Positions 18,244 through 26,653 of a stretch of 64,000 nucleotides of DNA are shown one piece after another. The stretch lies in contig CAVTQY010000001.1 in NCBI GenBank assembly GCA_963736975.1, positions 1,550,001 to 1,614,000 of the forward strand, given 5' to 3'. Below the pieces are notes generated by a model. It searched no databases, was not told where the DNA came from, and saw only the letters and a program-made list of their open reading frames with translations. The stretch comes from CAVTQY01 sp963736975. Lineage in GTDB: Bacteria; Pseudomonadota; Alphaproteobacteria; Acetobacterales; Acetobacteraceae. Numbering within the stretch: the stretch's first letter is position 1; every line of letters starts with the position of its first letter. The position numbers and the translations under genes are program-made.

Positions 18244-19056
18244 TCACCGCTTCCCGCGGGCCACGATCTGTGTCGGGTTGACGAAACGGAGCGTGATCAA
18301 CAACCAGATCATCGTCGCGACCATGTACACCACCGCCATCGCATCGATCGATTGCTGCGGGCGAACGCCGGCGGCGAAGACGGCGTAATACAGCGCCACC
18401 ACCAAGGTCTGGCTGGTCGGGCCGGCGGTGAGAAACGTCAGCTCGAACATCGCGATGGTGCGTACCAGCACCAGGAGCAACGCAGCGAGAATTCCCGGCG
18501 TCAGCAGCGGCACCAGAACCTGGATGAACAACCGCCCCATGCCGGCGCCGAACACACGCGCCGCCGCCTCCACCCGCGGATCGATCTGCTCGATGAAGGG
18601 AATCATGATCAGAATCACGAACGGCACGCTGGGCACCAAATTCGCTAAGATCACGCCCCAGATCGTGCCGGCTAAATGCGCCTGATAGAGCACCGTGGCG
18701 AGCGGAATCCCATACGTGATCGGCGGCACCAACAGCGGCAGCAGAAACAGCAACATTGCGGCACGCTTGCCGGGAAAGTCGCGCCGCGCCATTGCATAAG
18801 CCGCCGGCACGCCAATCAGTCCCGACAACAACACAACCGCAGCCACCACCTCGACCGTGACGATCAGAATGGCCGGCAATTGAAACTCGTTCCAGACCAT
18901 TCCATACCAGCGGCCCGTCCAGCCGGCGGGCAGCCAGGTGGTGAACCAGTGCGTGCCAATCGAGTCCAACACCACGGTGGCAATCATGCCCGCCAGGTTG
19001 AGCACGAAAAACGTCACCAACAGCCAAACGGCAAACGCCCACACCCGCGCACGCAT
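18244..19056 (-). CDS. ABC permease, PotC/PhnV-like
   Basis: A 270-residue inner-membrane permease with six predicted helices and a cytoplasmic EAA loop seen as EAAARVFGAGMGRLFIQVLVP, which contacts the ATPase. It belongs to the spermidine/putrescine-iron-thiamine group. I set the start at ATG 19056 (MRARVWAFAVWLLV) because the codons before it lie in a palindrome-rich intergenic repeat. It is the second permease of the operon, separated from the first by that 237-base repeat block, which may lower its expression relative to the upstream genes. Confidence 0.88.
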   Translation of the reverse strand: MRARVWAFAVWLLVTFFVLNLAGMIATVVLDSIGTHWFTTWLPAGWTGRWYGMVWNEFQLPAILIVTVEVVAAVVLLSGLIGVPAAYAMARRDFPGKRAAMLLFLLPLLVPPITYGIPLATVLYQAHLAGTIWGVILANLVPSVPFVILIMIPFIEQIDPRVEAAARVFGAGMGRLFIQVLVPLLTPGILAALLLVLVRTIAMFELTFLTAGPTSQTLVVALYYAVFAAGVRPQQSIDAMAVVYMVATMIWLLITLRFVNPTQIVARGKR

Positions 19057-19071
19057 GGGGCTATGACACCG

Positions 19072-19276
19072 CTCTGAAAGGCCGAAGGGGCATTGCCCCC
19101 CTGCACCCCCCACCAAGGGCGAGCCCTTGGAACCCATTCTGGCTTCGCCCTGAAGGGGGCCCGAACTGACAGAACGACGCGCCGCGCCTCAGCATGATCC
19201 TCTTCAGAGCGAAGCCCGGATCGCGGTCCAGGGGCCGTCGCCCCTGGCGGGGGTCCAGGGGGCAGAGCCCCCTGGA
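19072..19276. repeat. mosaic of GC-rich palindromes within operon
   Basis: Three tight palindromes are visible: CCAAGGGC-GA-GCCCTTGG (19113-19130), CCAGGGG..CCCCTGG (19228-19247) and TCCAGGGGGC-AGA-GCCCCCTGGA (19254-19276), plus GGGGC/GCCCC near 19078-19090. The block fills the gap between two permease genes of one operon. Its texture matches dispersed intergenic repeats that I associate with Acetobacteraceae genomes. It may fold in mRNA and attenuate or protect transcripts. Confidence 0.65.
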
Positions 19277-19293
19277 CTTAATACAAGGCGCTA

Positions 19294-20193
19294 TCATCCC
19301 TTACCGCCGCCGGCGGGGCCGCTGTAAACCAGGCCGCGTGCGCCGAGCAGCGCTATGACGATGATGATCTGCACCCCGGCCATCAGCATCGCGATCGCGG
19401 AGGCCAGCGAGTAGTCGTATTGCTCGAAGGCAGCTTGGTAGGCGGCGATCGACATCACCCGCGTCGAGCCGGCGGGTTCGCCGAGCAGGATGGCAGAGGG
19501 AAAGACGGAGAAGGCCTGGACGAACGATAGTGCCAAGGTGATGGTCAGGCCGGGGATCAGCAGCGGCAGAAGGATGCGGTTGAAACGTTCGCGGGCGTGG
19601 GCGCCGAGCACCGCGCCAGCGTTCTCCAGCGCCGGATCGATGCCGGTGACGTACGAGAGGGTAAGCAGAAAAGTGAAGGGAAAGCCGGTGATGACGAGTG
19701 AGAGGAAGACGCCCCAGTAATTGTGAAGCAGGCGCAGGGGCGTGGTGATCAGATGGGCATCAAGCAGGATGCGGTTCACCCAGCCACGCGGGCCGAGATA
19801 CGTAAGGAGACCTTCGGCGACGAGAACGGTGCCGAGCGTGATGGGAATCACCAGGATGGTGGTGAGAAGCCGCTGATGCCTAATCAGGCGCACGCGGAGC
19901 GCGACTGGAATGGAGGCGACGACGTTCAGCAGCGTTACCGGAACCGCGAGAACAAGGGTCTTGATGATGGTGGTATACAGGAACGGGTCCGAGAAGAACT
20001 TCGCATAATTACCGAGTGCCCCGCCTGTCTTCGGGTGGAACGACAGCCAGAGCCCATAGAGGAATGGATAGACGAACAGAGCGAGGACAAAAAGCACAGC
20101 CGGCAGCATAAGCAAAGTGACGCCGTCGATACCCATGGCACGGAGGCGCAGTGGTGACGCTGGTGGGCTGATGAGGGGGGCGGCGCCGCTCAT
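19294..20193 (-). CDS. ABC permease, PotB-like
   Basis: A 299-residue permease of the same class as its downstream partner, with a long N-terminal helix (LLMLPAVLFVLALFVYPFL) typical of PotB/UgpA-type first permeases and an EAA-like loop (ENAGAVLGAHARERFNRILL). Its ATG at 20193 overlaps the ATPase stop by four bases, so translation is coupled. Together with the PotC-like subunit it forms the heterodimeric membrane channel. Confidence 0.9.
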   Translation of the reverse strand: MSGAAPLISPPASPLRLRAMGIDGVTLLMLPAVLFVLALFVYPFLYGLWLSFHPKTGGALGNYAKFFSDPFLYTTIIKTLVLAVPVTLLNVVASIPVALRVRLIRHQRLLTTILVIPITLGTVLVAEGLLTYLGPRGWVNRILLDAHLITTPLRLLHNYWGVFLSLVITGFPFTFLLTLSYVTGIDPALENAGAVLGAHARERFNRILLPLLIPGLTITLALSFVQAFSVFPSAILLGEPAGSTRVMSIAAYQAAFEQYDYSLASAIAMLMAGVQIIIVIALLGARGLVYSGPAGGGKG

Positions 20194-21254
20194 GCGCGGC
20201 CTCCGTCCGCGTAAACAAGCACGCGTTCGGCAGGTGCGCCGAGGCGGATTGTTTCACCAGGAGCGACGCGGTGTTCGGCGCGAAAGTAAAGCTCTGTGCC
20301 GTCAGGAGTCCGGGCGAAGCCGTAAAAGTCGCGCCCCCGGTACTCGGCGGCTTCCACGGTGGCAGCGATGGGTGCGTCCGTGCCGGGCGTGAGGTCCTCC
20401 GGGCGGATCGCGACCATGGCGGCGCCGTTCAGCGGCTCCATTAGCGTGCCGGTCAGCCGCGCGCCGCCGACGGAAACCGTAACCGCATTACCAGCCGCTT
20501 CGATGCGCGAAGGCAGAAGATTGCGATAGCCCATGAACTCGGCGACGTCCGGATGAGCGGGACGGGCGTACAGGTCCTCGGGCGTGCCGACCTGGCGCAT
20601 TTCGCCGTCGCGCATCACCACGATGCGGTCGGCGAGCGACAGCGCCTCGTCCTGGTCGTGCGTGACGTAAACCGTGGCGCAGCCGAGGGTGTTGTGGATG
20701 CGGCGGATCTCGGCGCGCATCTCCAGCCGCAGCTTGGCGTCCAGGTTGGACAGCGGCTCGTCCATCAACACGAGCGGCGGTTCCACCACGATGGCGCGCG
20801 CGATCGCCACACGCTGCTGCTGCCCGCCGGAGATCTGCCCCGGCAGTTTGTCGGCTTGTGCTGTCAGGCGCACCAGCGCCAGAGCTTCTTCGACGCGACG
20901 GGCGATCTCCGCTTTCGGCCGGCGTTGCGTGACCAAGCCGAAGCCGATGTTCCGTCGCACACTCATGTGCGGAAACAGCGCGTAGTTCTGGAAAACCATA
21001 CCGAAGCCGCGGCGCTCGGGTCCGAGTTGGTCTATACGCCGGTCGTCCAGCCAGATCGCCCCGCCGGTCAGATCCAGCAGTCCGGCGATGCAGTTCAGCG
21101 CAGTCGATTTGCCGCAGCCGGAAGGGCCGAGCAGCGCAACGAATTCGCCGCGCCCGATCGTCAGGGTGACATCTTTCAGCGCGTTCAGTGTGCCGAAACG
21201 GCGGCTGATATGGTCGAGGCGGAGGGCGCGGAAGTCGCGCGAGGCGATCGCCAT
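20190..21254 (-). CDS. ABC transporter ATPase, PotA-like
   Basis: A 354-residue ATPase with Walker A GPSGCGKST (43-51), an intact LSGGQ-like signature (QISGGQQQRVAIARA), Walker B ending LMDEPLSNLD, and a C-terminal TOBE (regulatory) domain of about 110 residues. This is the layout of PotA, FbpC and UgpC. It energises the two permeases encoded downstream. Three bases separate it from the binding-protein stop. Confidence 0.93.
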   Translation of the reverse strand: MAIASRDFRALRLDHISRRFGTLNALKDVTLTIGRGEFVALLGPSGCGKSTALNCIAGLLDLTGGAIWLDDRRIDQLGPERRGFGMVFQNYALFPHMSVRRNIGFGLVTQRRPKAEIARRVEEALALVRLTAQADKLPGQISGGQQQRVAIARAIVVEPPLVLMDEPLSNLDAKLRLEMRAEIRRIHNTLGCATVYVTHDQDEALSLADRIVVMRDGEMRQVGTPEDLYARPAHPDVAEFMGYRNLLPSRIEAAGNAVTVSVGGARLTGTLMEPLNGAAMVAIRPEDLTPGTDAPIAATVEAAEYRGRDFYGFARTPDGTELYFRAEHRVAPGETIRLGAPAERVLVYADGGRA

Positions 21255-21257
21255 TAC

Positions 21258-22442
21258 CTACTTGCCGACATTGGCGCCGATCTGCTGATCCCAGCGCTGA
21301 AAAGCATAGACCATCTTGTCGGCCGGCAGCGGCACGTTTTTTGGCGTATCGGCGATCAGTTTTGCGTAGATCGGCCGGCCGTATTCCTGGATCACTTTCT
21401 GGTCGGCTTCGGGTGCCATCGAGAGCGGCACATTTTTCACCGCGGGACCGGGATAGAAATAGCCTTTGTCCCACGCATAAGCCTGCGCCTTCGGCGTCAG
21501 CATGTAGCTCATCAGATCGAGCAGCACGGCGACATGCTCGCTCCCCAAGCCTTTCGGGACACACATGTAATGCGCGTCGGTGACGAAATGGAATCCCTCA
21601 ATGGTGCCGATCTGCGCCTCCTTCGGCACAACGCCGAGGGCGCGCGGGTTGATGTCCCAGCCGGTCATGGTGACGGTCATCGACCGTGAGCCCTCGCCGA
21701 GTTCCTTCATCACCGCGCCGGTGCCGGTCGGATAATATTCGATCGACTTGCCCAGTTCGCGCAGATAGGCCCAGGTCTTGTCCCAGCCGTTGGCCGGGTC
21801 CATCGGGTCCTTGTCGCCGAGGATGTAGGGCACGCCCATCAGGAAGGCGCGGCCCGGCCCGGAATTGGCAGGGCGTGCATAGATGAACTGGCCCTTGTTG
21901 GCGTGCGCCCAGTCGACCAGCTCCTGCGCAGTCTTGGGCGGGGTTTTCACCATGTCGGGCATGTATTCGAGCAGCGGACCGCCGGGGCAGTAACTGACGC
22001 ACACTCCCTGATTCTGCGCCAGGTCCTGCATTTTGAACGCCGCCGGCTCCAGCACGTTCTCCAGATTCGGCAAATCGCCGGCGTATTGGGGGAACAACGG
22101 AACCCAGAGGTTTTGAGCGATGCCGGCTGACAAAGCGTCCGTGCCGGTCAGCACCACGTCGATATCGACTCGGCCTGCGGCCTGCTGGGCCTTGAGCTTG
22201 CCGGGCAGCTCCGGTGCCGTGGCCTGGGTGAAGTTGATCCCGGAGACGAGCTTCGGTTTTGCTTTGACGTACTCCTCGAAAGCCGGGCGGGTAAGCTGCA
22301 AGTTGCCGGCGACATCGATGATGCTGAGCGTGATCGGTGCGCTAGGCGGTGCCGGCGCGGCATGGGCACGGAAACTCAGGGCGGCTGCTGTCCCAGCCAT
22401 GCTGCCGAGCAACGCGCGGCGCGTCGTTCCGATCGATGCCAT
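21258..22442 (-). CDS. extracellular solute-binding protein, PotD-like class
   Basis: A 394-residue binding protein of the type-II fold used by polyamine, iron, phosphonate and some sugar importers. The N-terminus has an RR-containing signal sequence (TTRRALLGSMAGTAAAL) ending near HAAPA, so it may be Tat- or Sec-exported. GGAGG lies close to the ATG at 22442. It is the first gene of a binding protein/ATPase/permease/permease operon. The divergent LacI-family regulator suggests that the ligand is a sugar or polyol derivative rather than a polyamine, which is inference. Confidence 0.88.
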   Translation of the reverse strand: MASIGTTRRALLGSMAGTAAALSFRAHAAPAPPSAPITLSIIDVAGNLQLTRPAFEEYVKAKPKLVSGINFTQATAPELPGKLKAQQAAGRVDIDVVLTGTDALSAGIAQNLWVPLFPQYAGDLPNLENVLEPAAFKMQDLAQNQGVCVSYCPGGPLLEYMPDMVKTPPKTAQELVDWAHANKGQFIYARPANSGPGRAFLMGVPYILGDKDPMDPANGWDKTWAYLRELGKSIEYYPTGTGAVMKELGEGSRSMTVTMTGWDINPRALGVVPKEAQIGTIEGFHFVTDAHYMCVPKGLGSEHVAVLLDLMSYMLTPKAQAYAWDKGYFYPGPAVKNVPLSMAPEADQKVIQEYGRPIYAKLIADTPKNVPLPADKMVYAFQRWDQQIGANVGK

Positions 22443-22472
22443 CGTGTTTCCTCCGGGACTTGATCGCGTCTA

Positions 22473-22486
22473 TGGTATCGCTACCA
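22473..22486. promoter_or_regulatory. candidate LacI-family operator
   Basis: TGGTA-TCGC-TACCA is a 14-base imperfect palindrome with a central CG, the usual form of LacI-family operators. It lies between the divergent importer operon (start 22442) and the regulator gene (start 22538), where one bound repressor could control both. An 11-base core, GTATCGCTACC, recurs at 23667-23677. Confidence 0.5.
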
Positions 22487-22537
22487 CAGCGCCGAACGGA
22501 GCACAACGGAGGGCCCGGCGTGCCGCAGGAGCGTTCC

Positions 22538-23518
22538 ATGCGAGCCGTCACGATCGCCGATGTCGCGGCAGCGGCCGGGGTGGCGCCCATGACCGTCTCG
22601 CGGGTGATCAACACGCCGGAACGCGTGGCGGCGGCGACAGCCGAGCGGGTGCGGTCGGCGATCTCCCGGTTGGGATATGTGCCGAACCTGATGGCGGGCG
22701 GCCTCTCGTCGCGGCGGTCGCGGATGATCGCCGCGATTGTGCCGACCATCGCACATCCGATGTTTGCCAGCCTGATCGACAGTTTCACCGCGGTTCTACG
22801 GCAGGCGGGCTATCAGGTGATGCTGTCGCTCAGCGGCTATGCCGGAGATGAGGAAGGGTTCGTGCGCGGCCTGCTCGGGCGGCGGCCGGACGGCATTCTG
22901 GTCACCGGCGTGGAGCACGCGGCGGCCGCGCGCCAAATGCTGGCGGAGGCCGGCATCCCTGTGGTGGAGATTTTCGAGGCCGGGCAGCCGATCGACATGC
23001 TGGTCGGGTTCGATCATGCGGCAATCGGCGGCGCGGTCGCGGAATACTTCCTTGCCCACGGGCACAACAAGTTCGCCATGTTCGCGGCTGGCGACCGCCG
23101 GGCTTTGGCCCGACAGCTTGGGTTCGTGGAGCGGGTAGCCGCCGCCGGTGGACGGCTGCTCGGCGCTCCGGTGCTGCCCGCGCCGAGCACGATCATGGCG
23201 GGGCGTGAGGCGCTGCGGACGCTGCTGCCCGTGCTTGATGGCCGCGCGGCGCTGTTCTGCAGCTCCGACCTGCTGGCGTTTGGAGCGATCGTGGAGGCCA
23301 GGCAACACGGGATCGCCATTCCGGAGCGGCTGGCGGTCTGCGGGTTCGGCGACTTCGAGCTTGGCGCGGCAAACGAGCCAGCATTCACGACGGTGACGGT
23401 TGAGGCTACCCGTATTGGGCGGGATGCGGCGGAGATGATTCTCGCTCGGCTTGCCGGCGTGCCCGGGTCACCCCGTATCGAAGTGCCGTTCCGCATCCTG
23501 GAGCGGGCATCCGGTTGA
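22538..23518 (+). CDS. LacI-family transcriptional regulator (GntR-like)
   Basis: A 326-residue repressor: an N-terminal helix-turn-helix (VTIADVAAAAGVAPMTVSRV), hinge region to about residue 60, then a periplasmic-binding-protein-like sensor domain. The MTVSRVIN recognition helix and overall sequence resemble the gluconate-type (GntR) branch of LacI regulators. ATG 22538 is chosen because CAGGAG precedes it by six bases and the domain starts there. It is divergent from the PotABCD-type importer and probably represses it, with a sugar acid or similar metabolite as inducer; the effector is inferred only from the family. Confidence 0.92.
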   Translation: MRAVTIADVAAAAGVAPMTVSRVINTPERVAAATAERVRSAISRLGYVPNLMAGGLSSRRSRMIAAIVPTIAHPMFASLIDSFTAVLRQAGYQVMLSLSGYAGDEEGFVRGLLGRRPDGILVTGVEHAAAARQMLAEAGIPVVEIFEAGQPIDMLVGFDHAAIGGAVAEYFLAHGHNKFAMFAAGDRRALARQLGFVERVAAAGGRLLGAPVLPAPSTIMAGREALRTLLPVLDGRAALFCSSDLLAFGAIVEARQHGIAIPERLAVCGFGDFELGAANEPAFTTVTVEATRIGRDAAEMILARLAGVPGSPRIEVPFRILERASG

Positions 23519-23602
23519 GCTTCCCTTCCTGGCGGACTATCTTGTCCCATTTTTGATATTTACGGCGATAATCAAGATTCGGTTCGCCATCGGATTTTTC
23601 CC

Positions 23603-23631
23603 TTGACGTAAGGTGTCGTTAACGACATTAA
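23603..23631 (+). promoter_or_regulatory. promoter with perfect palindrome in spacer
   Basis: TTGACG (23603-23608), a 17-base spacer and CATTAA (23626-23631) form a plausible sigma-70 promoter for the PEP-CTERM gene starting at 23709. The spacer holds TGTCGTTAACGACA (23614-23627), a 14-base perfect palindrome reaching into the -10 hexamer, the classic place for a repressor operator. The binding protein is unknown. Confidence 0.5.
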
Positions 23632-23708
23632 TTGGATGCAAGGCGCCGGTATGGATGGGGCATTCCGTATCGCTACCGGAGCTTTTAACCGTGGGGAGAC
23701 TAGAATCC

Positions 23709-24416
23709 ATGAGAAAACTGCTGCTTGCGAGCGCGGCGGCATTAGCTGCCTTAAGTGGAGCCGCTCAGGCTTCGGTGGTCGTGCTGGACTTCGAGAACAT
23801 CGCCCCGTACCCAAACGGCAGCGACGTGCAGATCCTGAATTACTATAACGGGGGCACGAGCAGCATCGGGACGAGCGGACCCAATTATGGGGTGTCCTTC
23901 ACCTCGAACGCTCTCGATATCTGTCTCAACACACCTGGCGTGAGCTGCTCAAATACCTCTCGCGGCGGGGTCGGAAGCCCCACCTCCCAAAAGGGCGGAT
24001 TATACTGGCTGAATGGCAGCCAGACCTTCATGAACGTGGCGGCCGGTTTCCAGACTGGATTCTCGTTCTTCTACGCTGATCCTTTTATCCCCGGTGCGTC
24101 CGTCACTGTTTACAGCGGACTTAGCGGCACCGGCAGCGTGCTTGCCACGATATCCCTGCCGTTGACCCCAAACGGGGCGTGTGATTCTGCTTACTCCGGA
24201 GGGGCTGAATATTGTCCGTTCGAGCCGGTCGGCGCGTCATTCAGCGGGACCGCGATGTCGATCTCTTTCGCCGGCACCGCAAACTACGTTGTCTATGACG
24301 ATGTCACGTTTGGCAGTGCGATTCCGAACCCCCCAGTCGGGGAGCCCGCATCGTTTGCGCTCCTCGGGACGGCTCTCGTTGGAATGGGTGTGTGCCGTCG
24401 GCTGCGACGCCGCTGA
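23709..24416 (+). CDS. PEP-CTERM sorting-domain surface protein
   Basis: A 235-residue secreted protein. It has a signal peptide (MRKLLLASAAALAALSGAAQA, cleaved near residue 21) and a C-terminal sorting signal: a VGEPAS motif (PEP variant), a hydrophobic helix (FALLGTALVGMG) and an arginine-rich tail. Such proteins are processed by exosortase and end up at the surface or in extracellular polysaccharide. The middle is rich in Gly, Ser, Thr and Asn and resembles a beta-sandwich; four or more cysteines occur in it. ATG 23709 follows GGGGAG. No exosortase gene is in the window. The local base composition is less GC-rich than in flanking genes. Confidence 0.85.
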   Translation: MRKLLLASAAALAALSGAAQASVVVLDFENIAPYPNGSDVQILNYYNGGTSSIGTSGPNYGVSFTSNALDICLNTPGVSCSNTSRGGVGSPTSQKGGLYWLNGSQTFMNVAAGFQTGFSFFYADPFIPGASVTVYSGLSGTGSVLATISLPLTPNGACDSAYSGGAEYCPFEPVGASFSGTAMSISFAGTANYVVYDDVTFGSAIPNPPVGEPASFALLGTALVGMGVCRRLRRR

Positions 24417-24437
24417 TCCCAGACCACGCCAGGATAA

Positions 24438-24465
24438 GCGGGCGGCTCAAGAGCCGCCCGCTTTT
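24438..24465 (+). terminator. intrinsic terminator after PEP-CTERM gene
   Basis: GCGGGCGGCTC (24438-24448) and GAGCCGCCCGC (24451-24461) form a perfect 11-base stem with a two-base spacer, followed by TTTT. It lies 22 bases after the stop, a textbook intrinsic terminator. Confidence 0.85.
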
Positions 24466-24641
24466 CAAAGCGCCCGATTAACCCCGGCTCTCGTCGGTAG
24501 CGGATAACGGCCGGGCACTCGTGGCTCGCTTACCGGGTCGATCCTGTCGGGTGATCGCTCAGTCTAATTATGTGCGATGCTGCACGGTTATGGCATATCT
24601 CGCCGACCCATCCTCACAGTGCCGCAGCGCGGAGCGTAAGC

Positions 24642-26601
24642 GTGACTTTGCCTCGATCTACTACCCGGCAGCCTTTGGACGCCAACAAATTCCGCCGCAA
24701 TGATCCATGCCCCTGCGGAAGCGGGCGCAAGTTCAAGCTCTGTTGCGCCGGTGCAGGTTCGCCGGAAGTGCGCCCACGTCCCAATAGCGTAAGCAAAACG
24801 GCACAGCCCCTCCAACGTAGTGATCCTGGCTTGGTCCTGATGGACATGCTCACTCCCATGACCGAGGACATCAAGCGAGCCCTTGGCAATCCGGACATCG
24901 GGCTAGCCCCACAAAAGCCACCATCGTCGAATTGGCTGCAAGCGGCCGCCTTACTGCAACGCGCGTCCAGCTTGCGCGAGGCAGGTAAGCTTGCCGAACT
25001 CGATCGCTCCCCTGACCCAGGCAGTTGCGGTAAGCCCATCAGATCCACGTCTTCATTTCGATCTTGGTTGGGCGTTATTGCAATGTGGCCGTCTCTCCGA
25101 CGCCATCGCCAGTTTGCAACAAGCGGCGGTCTTGAAGCCCGATTTTACGGAGGCGTTTTACAATCTTGGCATTGCCCTGCAGTCTCTTGGTCACGACGAA
25201 GCGGCAATTGGGGCTTTCCGGCGCGCCATCTCACTCAACACGAAACTCACCGACGCTTACAACCGAATGGGTTGTCTGCTGCAAATGGCCGGCCGGGAGC
25301 GCGAGAGCGCGGAAGCTTTTCGGAGCGGGGCAAGGGCCGGCGGTCGCACGGTCCTTGGTCGGATCTGCGAGGCCCGGCTACTCGCCTTGCAAGGACACTT
25401 CAGTGAATCGGCCAATGTCATACGCCGCGCACTCGCCCTGGAACCGGGTAACTGCGAGCTCGTCCTCGTTCTCGGTCATCTTCTGACATTCGCCGGTGAT
25501 CTCGATGCCGCGGCAGCCCAGTACACACGAGCGATCAAGTTGGGCGGCAACGAAACGTTGCCGATGACATCTCTGGCCCAGGTCCGGAAAATCACCGACG
25601 GAGACAGACCGCTGCTGAACCGGATGAGAGACGCTGTTGAACACCCCGGCGTTCCCGACCTGCAGCGCATGGAACTGCACTTTGCGCTGGGAAAGTGCCA
25701 CGACGACCTGAATGAGCACGGCACCGCAATAACTCACTTCGACGCCGCCAACCGGATCCGAAACCAGTTCTCTGAGTTCCATCGCGAACCTCTGGTGCAT
25801 TTGGTCGATACGATTATTAACCAGTGCTCGTCGGGCTTCTTTGCCGAGCGGCGAGCGACCGGTGACATGGATGAGACTCCGCTGTTCGTGCTCGGCATGC
25901 CCCGTTCAGGTACAACTCTTGTTGAGACGATCCTTTCAAGCCATCCGGCAGTGGCAGGCGCGGGGGAGTTAACGTTTTGGATGGACAATGCATCGCTCAT
26001 GGAGCGCGACGGACCAGCGGGAGTGGATCCGGATACCCTTCGCCGGTTGGCACGCGAATATTTGCACCTGCTCCGCTCGTTCTCTCCGGACGCCAGGCGC
26101 ATCATCGATAAAATGCCGTTCAGCTTTCTCTGGCTCGGATTGATCCTTGTGGCATTCCCGAATGCACGAGTTATTCATTGCCAGCGTCACCCTGTAGATA
26201 CCTGCCTGTCGATATACTTCACCAGCTTTCAGATGCGTGGAGGTTTCTTCAGTAATCGGTCCGATCTCGTGTTCTATTATCGTCAATATCAGCGGCTGAT
26301 GCAGCACTGGCGCGAGGTGTTGCCGCCTGAACGCTTCATGGAGATCGAGTATGAGACGCTGATTGCGGAGCAGGACCCCGAAACCCGCCGTCTCGTTTCC
26401 TTCTGCGGGATCGAATGGGATGATGCCTGCCTGAGGCCGGAACAGAACAGACGCGTGGTGAAGACCGCCAGTATGTGGCAGGCGCGCCAGCCGGTGTACC
26501 GCTCCTCGGTCGCCCGCTGGAAGCGTTACGAACCCTGGCTGGGCGCTTTACGCGACCTGCTGGCGCCCGAACCCGCTCCCTTGCAGGCCGCCGCCGACTG
26601 A
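24642..26601 (+). pseudogene. SEC-C/TPR/sulfotransferase fusion with frameshift
   Basis: Read across one frameshift, this is a protein of about 652 residues. A SEC-C zinc-binding motif (DPCPCGSGRKFKLCC, cysteines 23, 25, 34, 35) comes first, then a linker, several TPR repeats, and a C-terminal sulfotransferase domain with P-loop FVLGMPRSGTTLVE and later ARVIHCQRHPVDTCLS. The frames join near 24996-25003, where GKLAE should run into SIAPLTQAVAVSPSDPR; one extra base explains it. TPR-sulfotransferases are common in alphaproteobacteria and may sulfate proteins or glycans; the SEC-C finger suggests a protein or ribosome contact. Start is GTG 24642 or ATG 24570. Broken, or a sequence error. Confidence 0.82.
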
Positions 26602-26653
26602 GACAGAAGGCTCCGCGTCCTCGCACGGGGGCGGTGAAACGCGAGGGCCAAAC

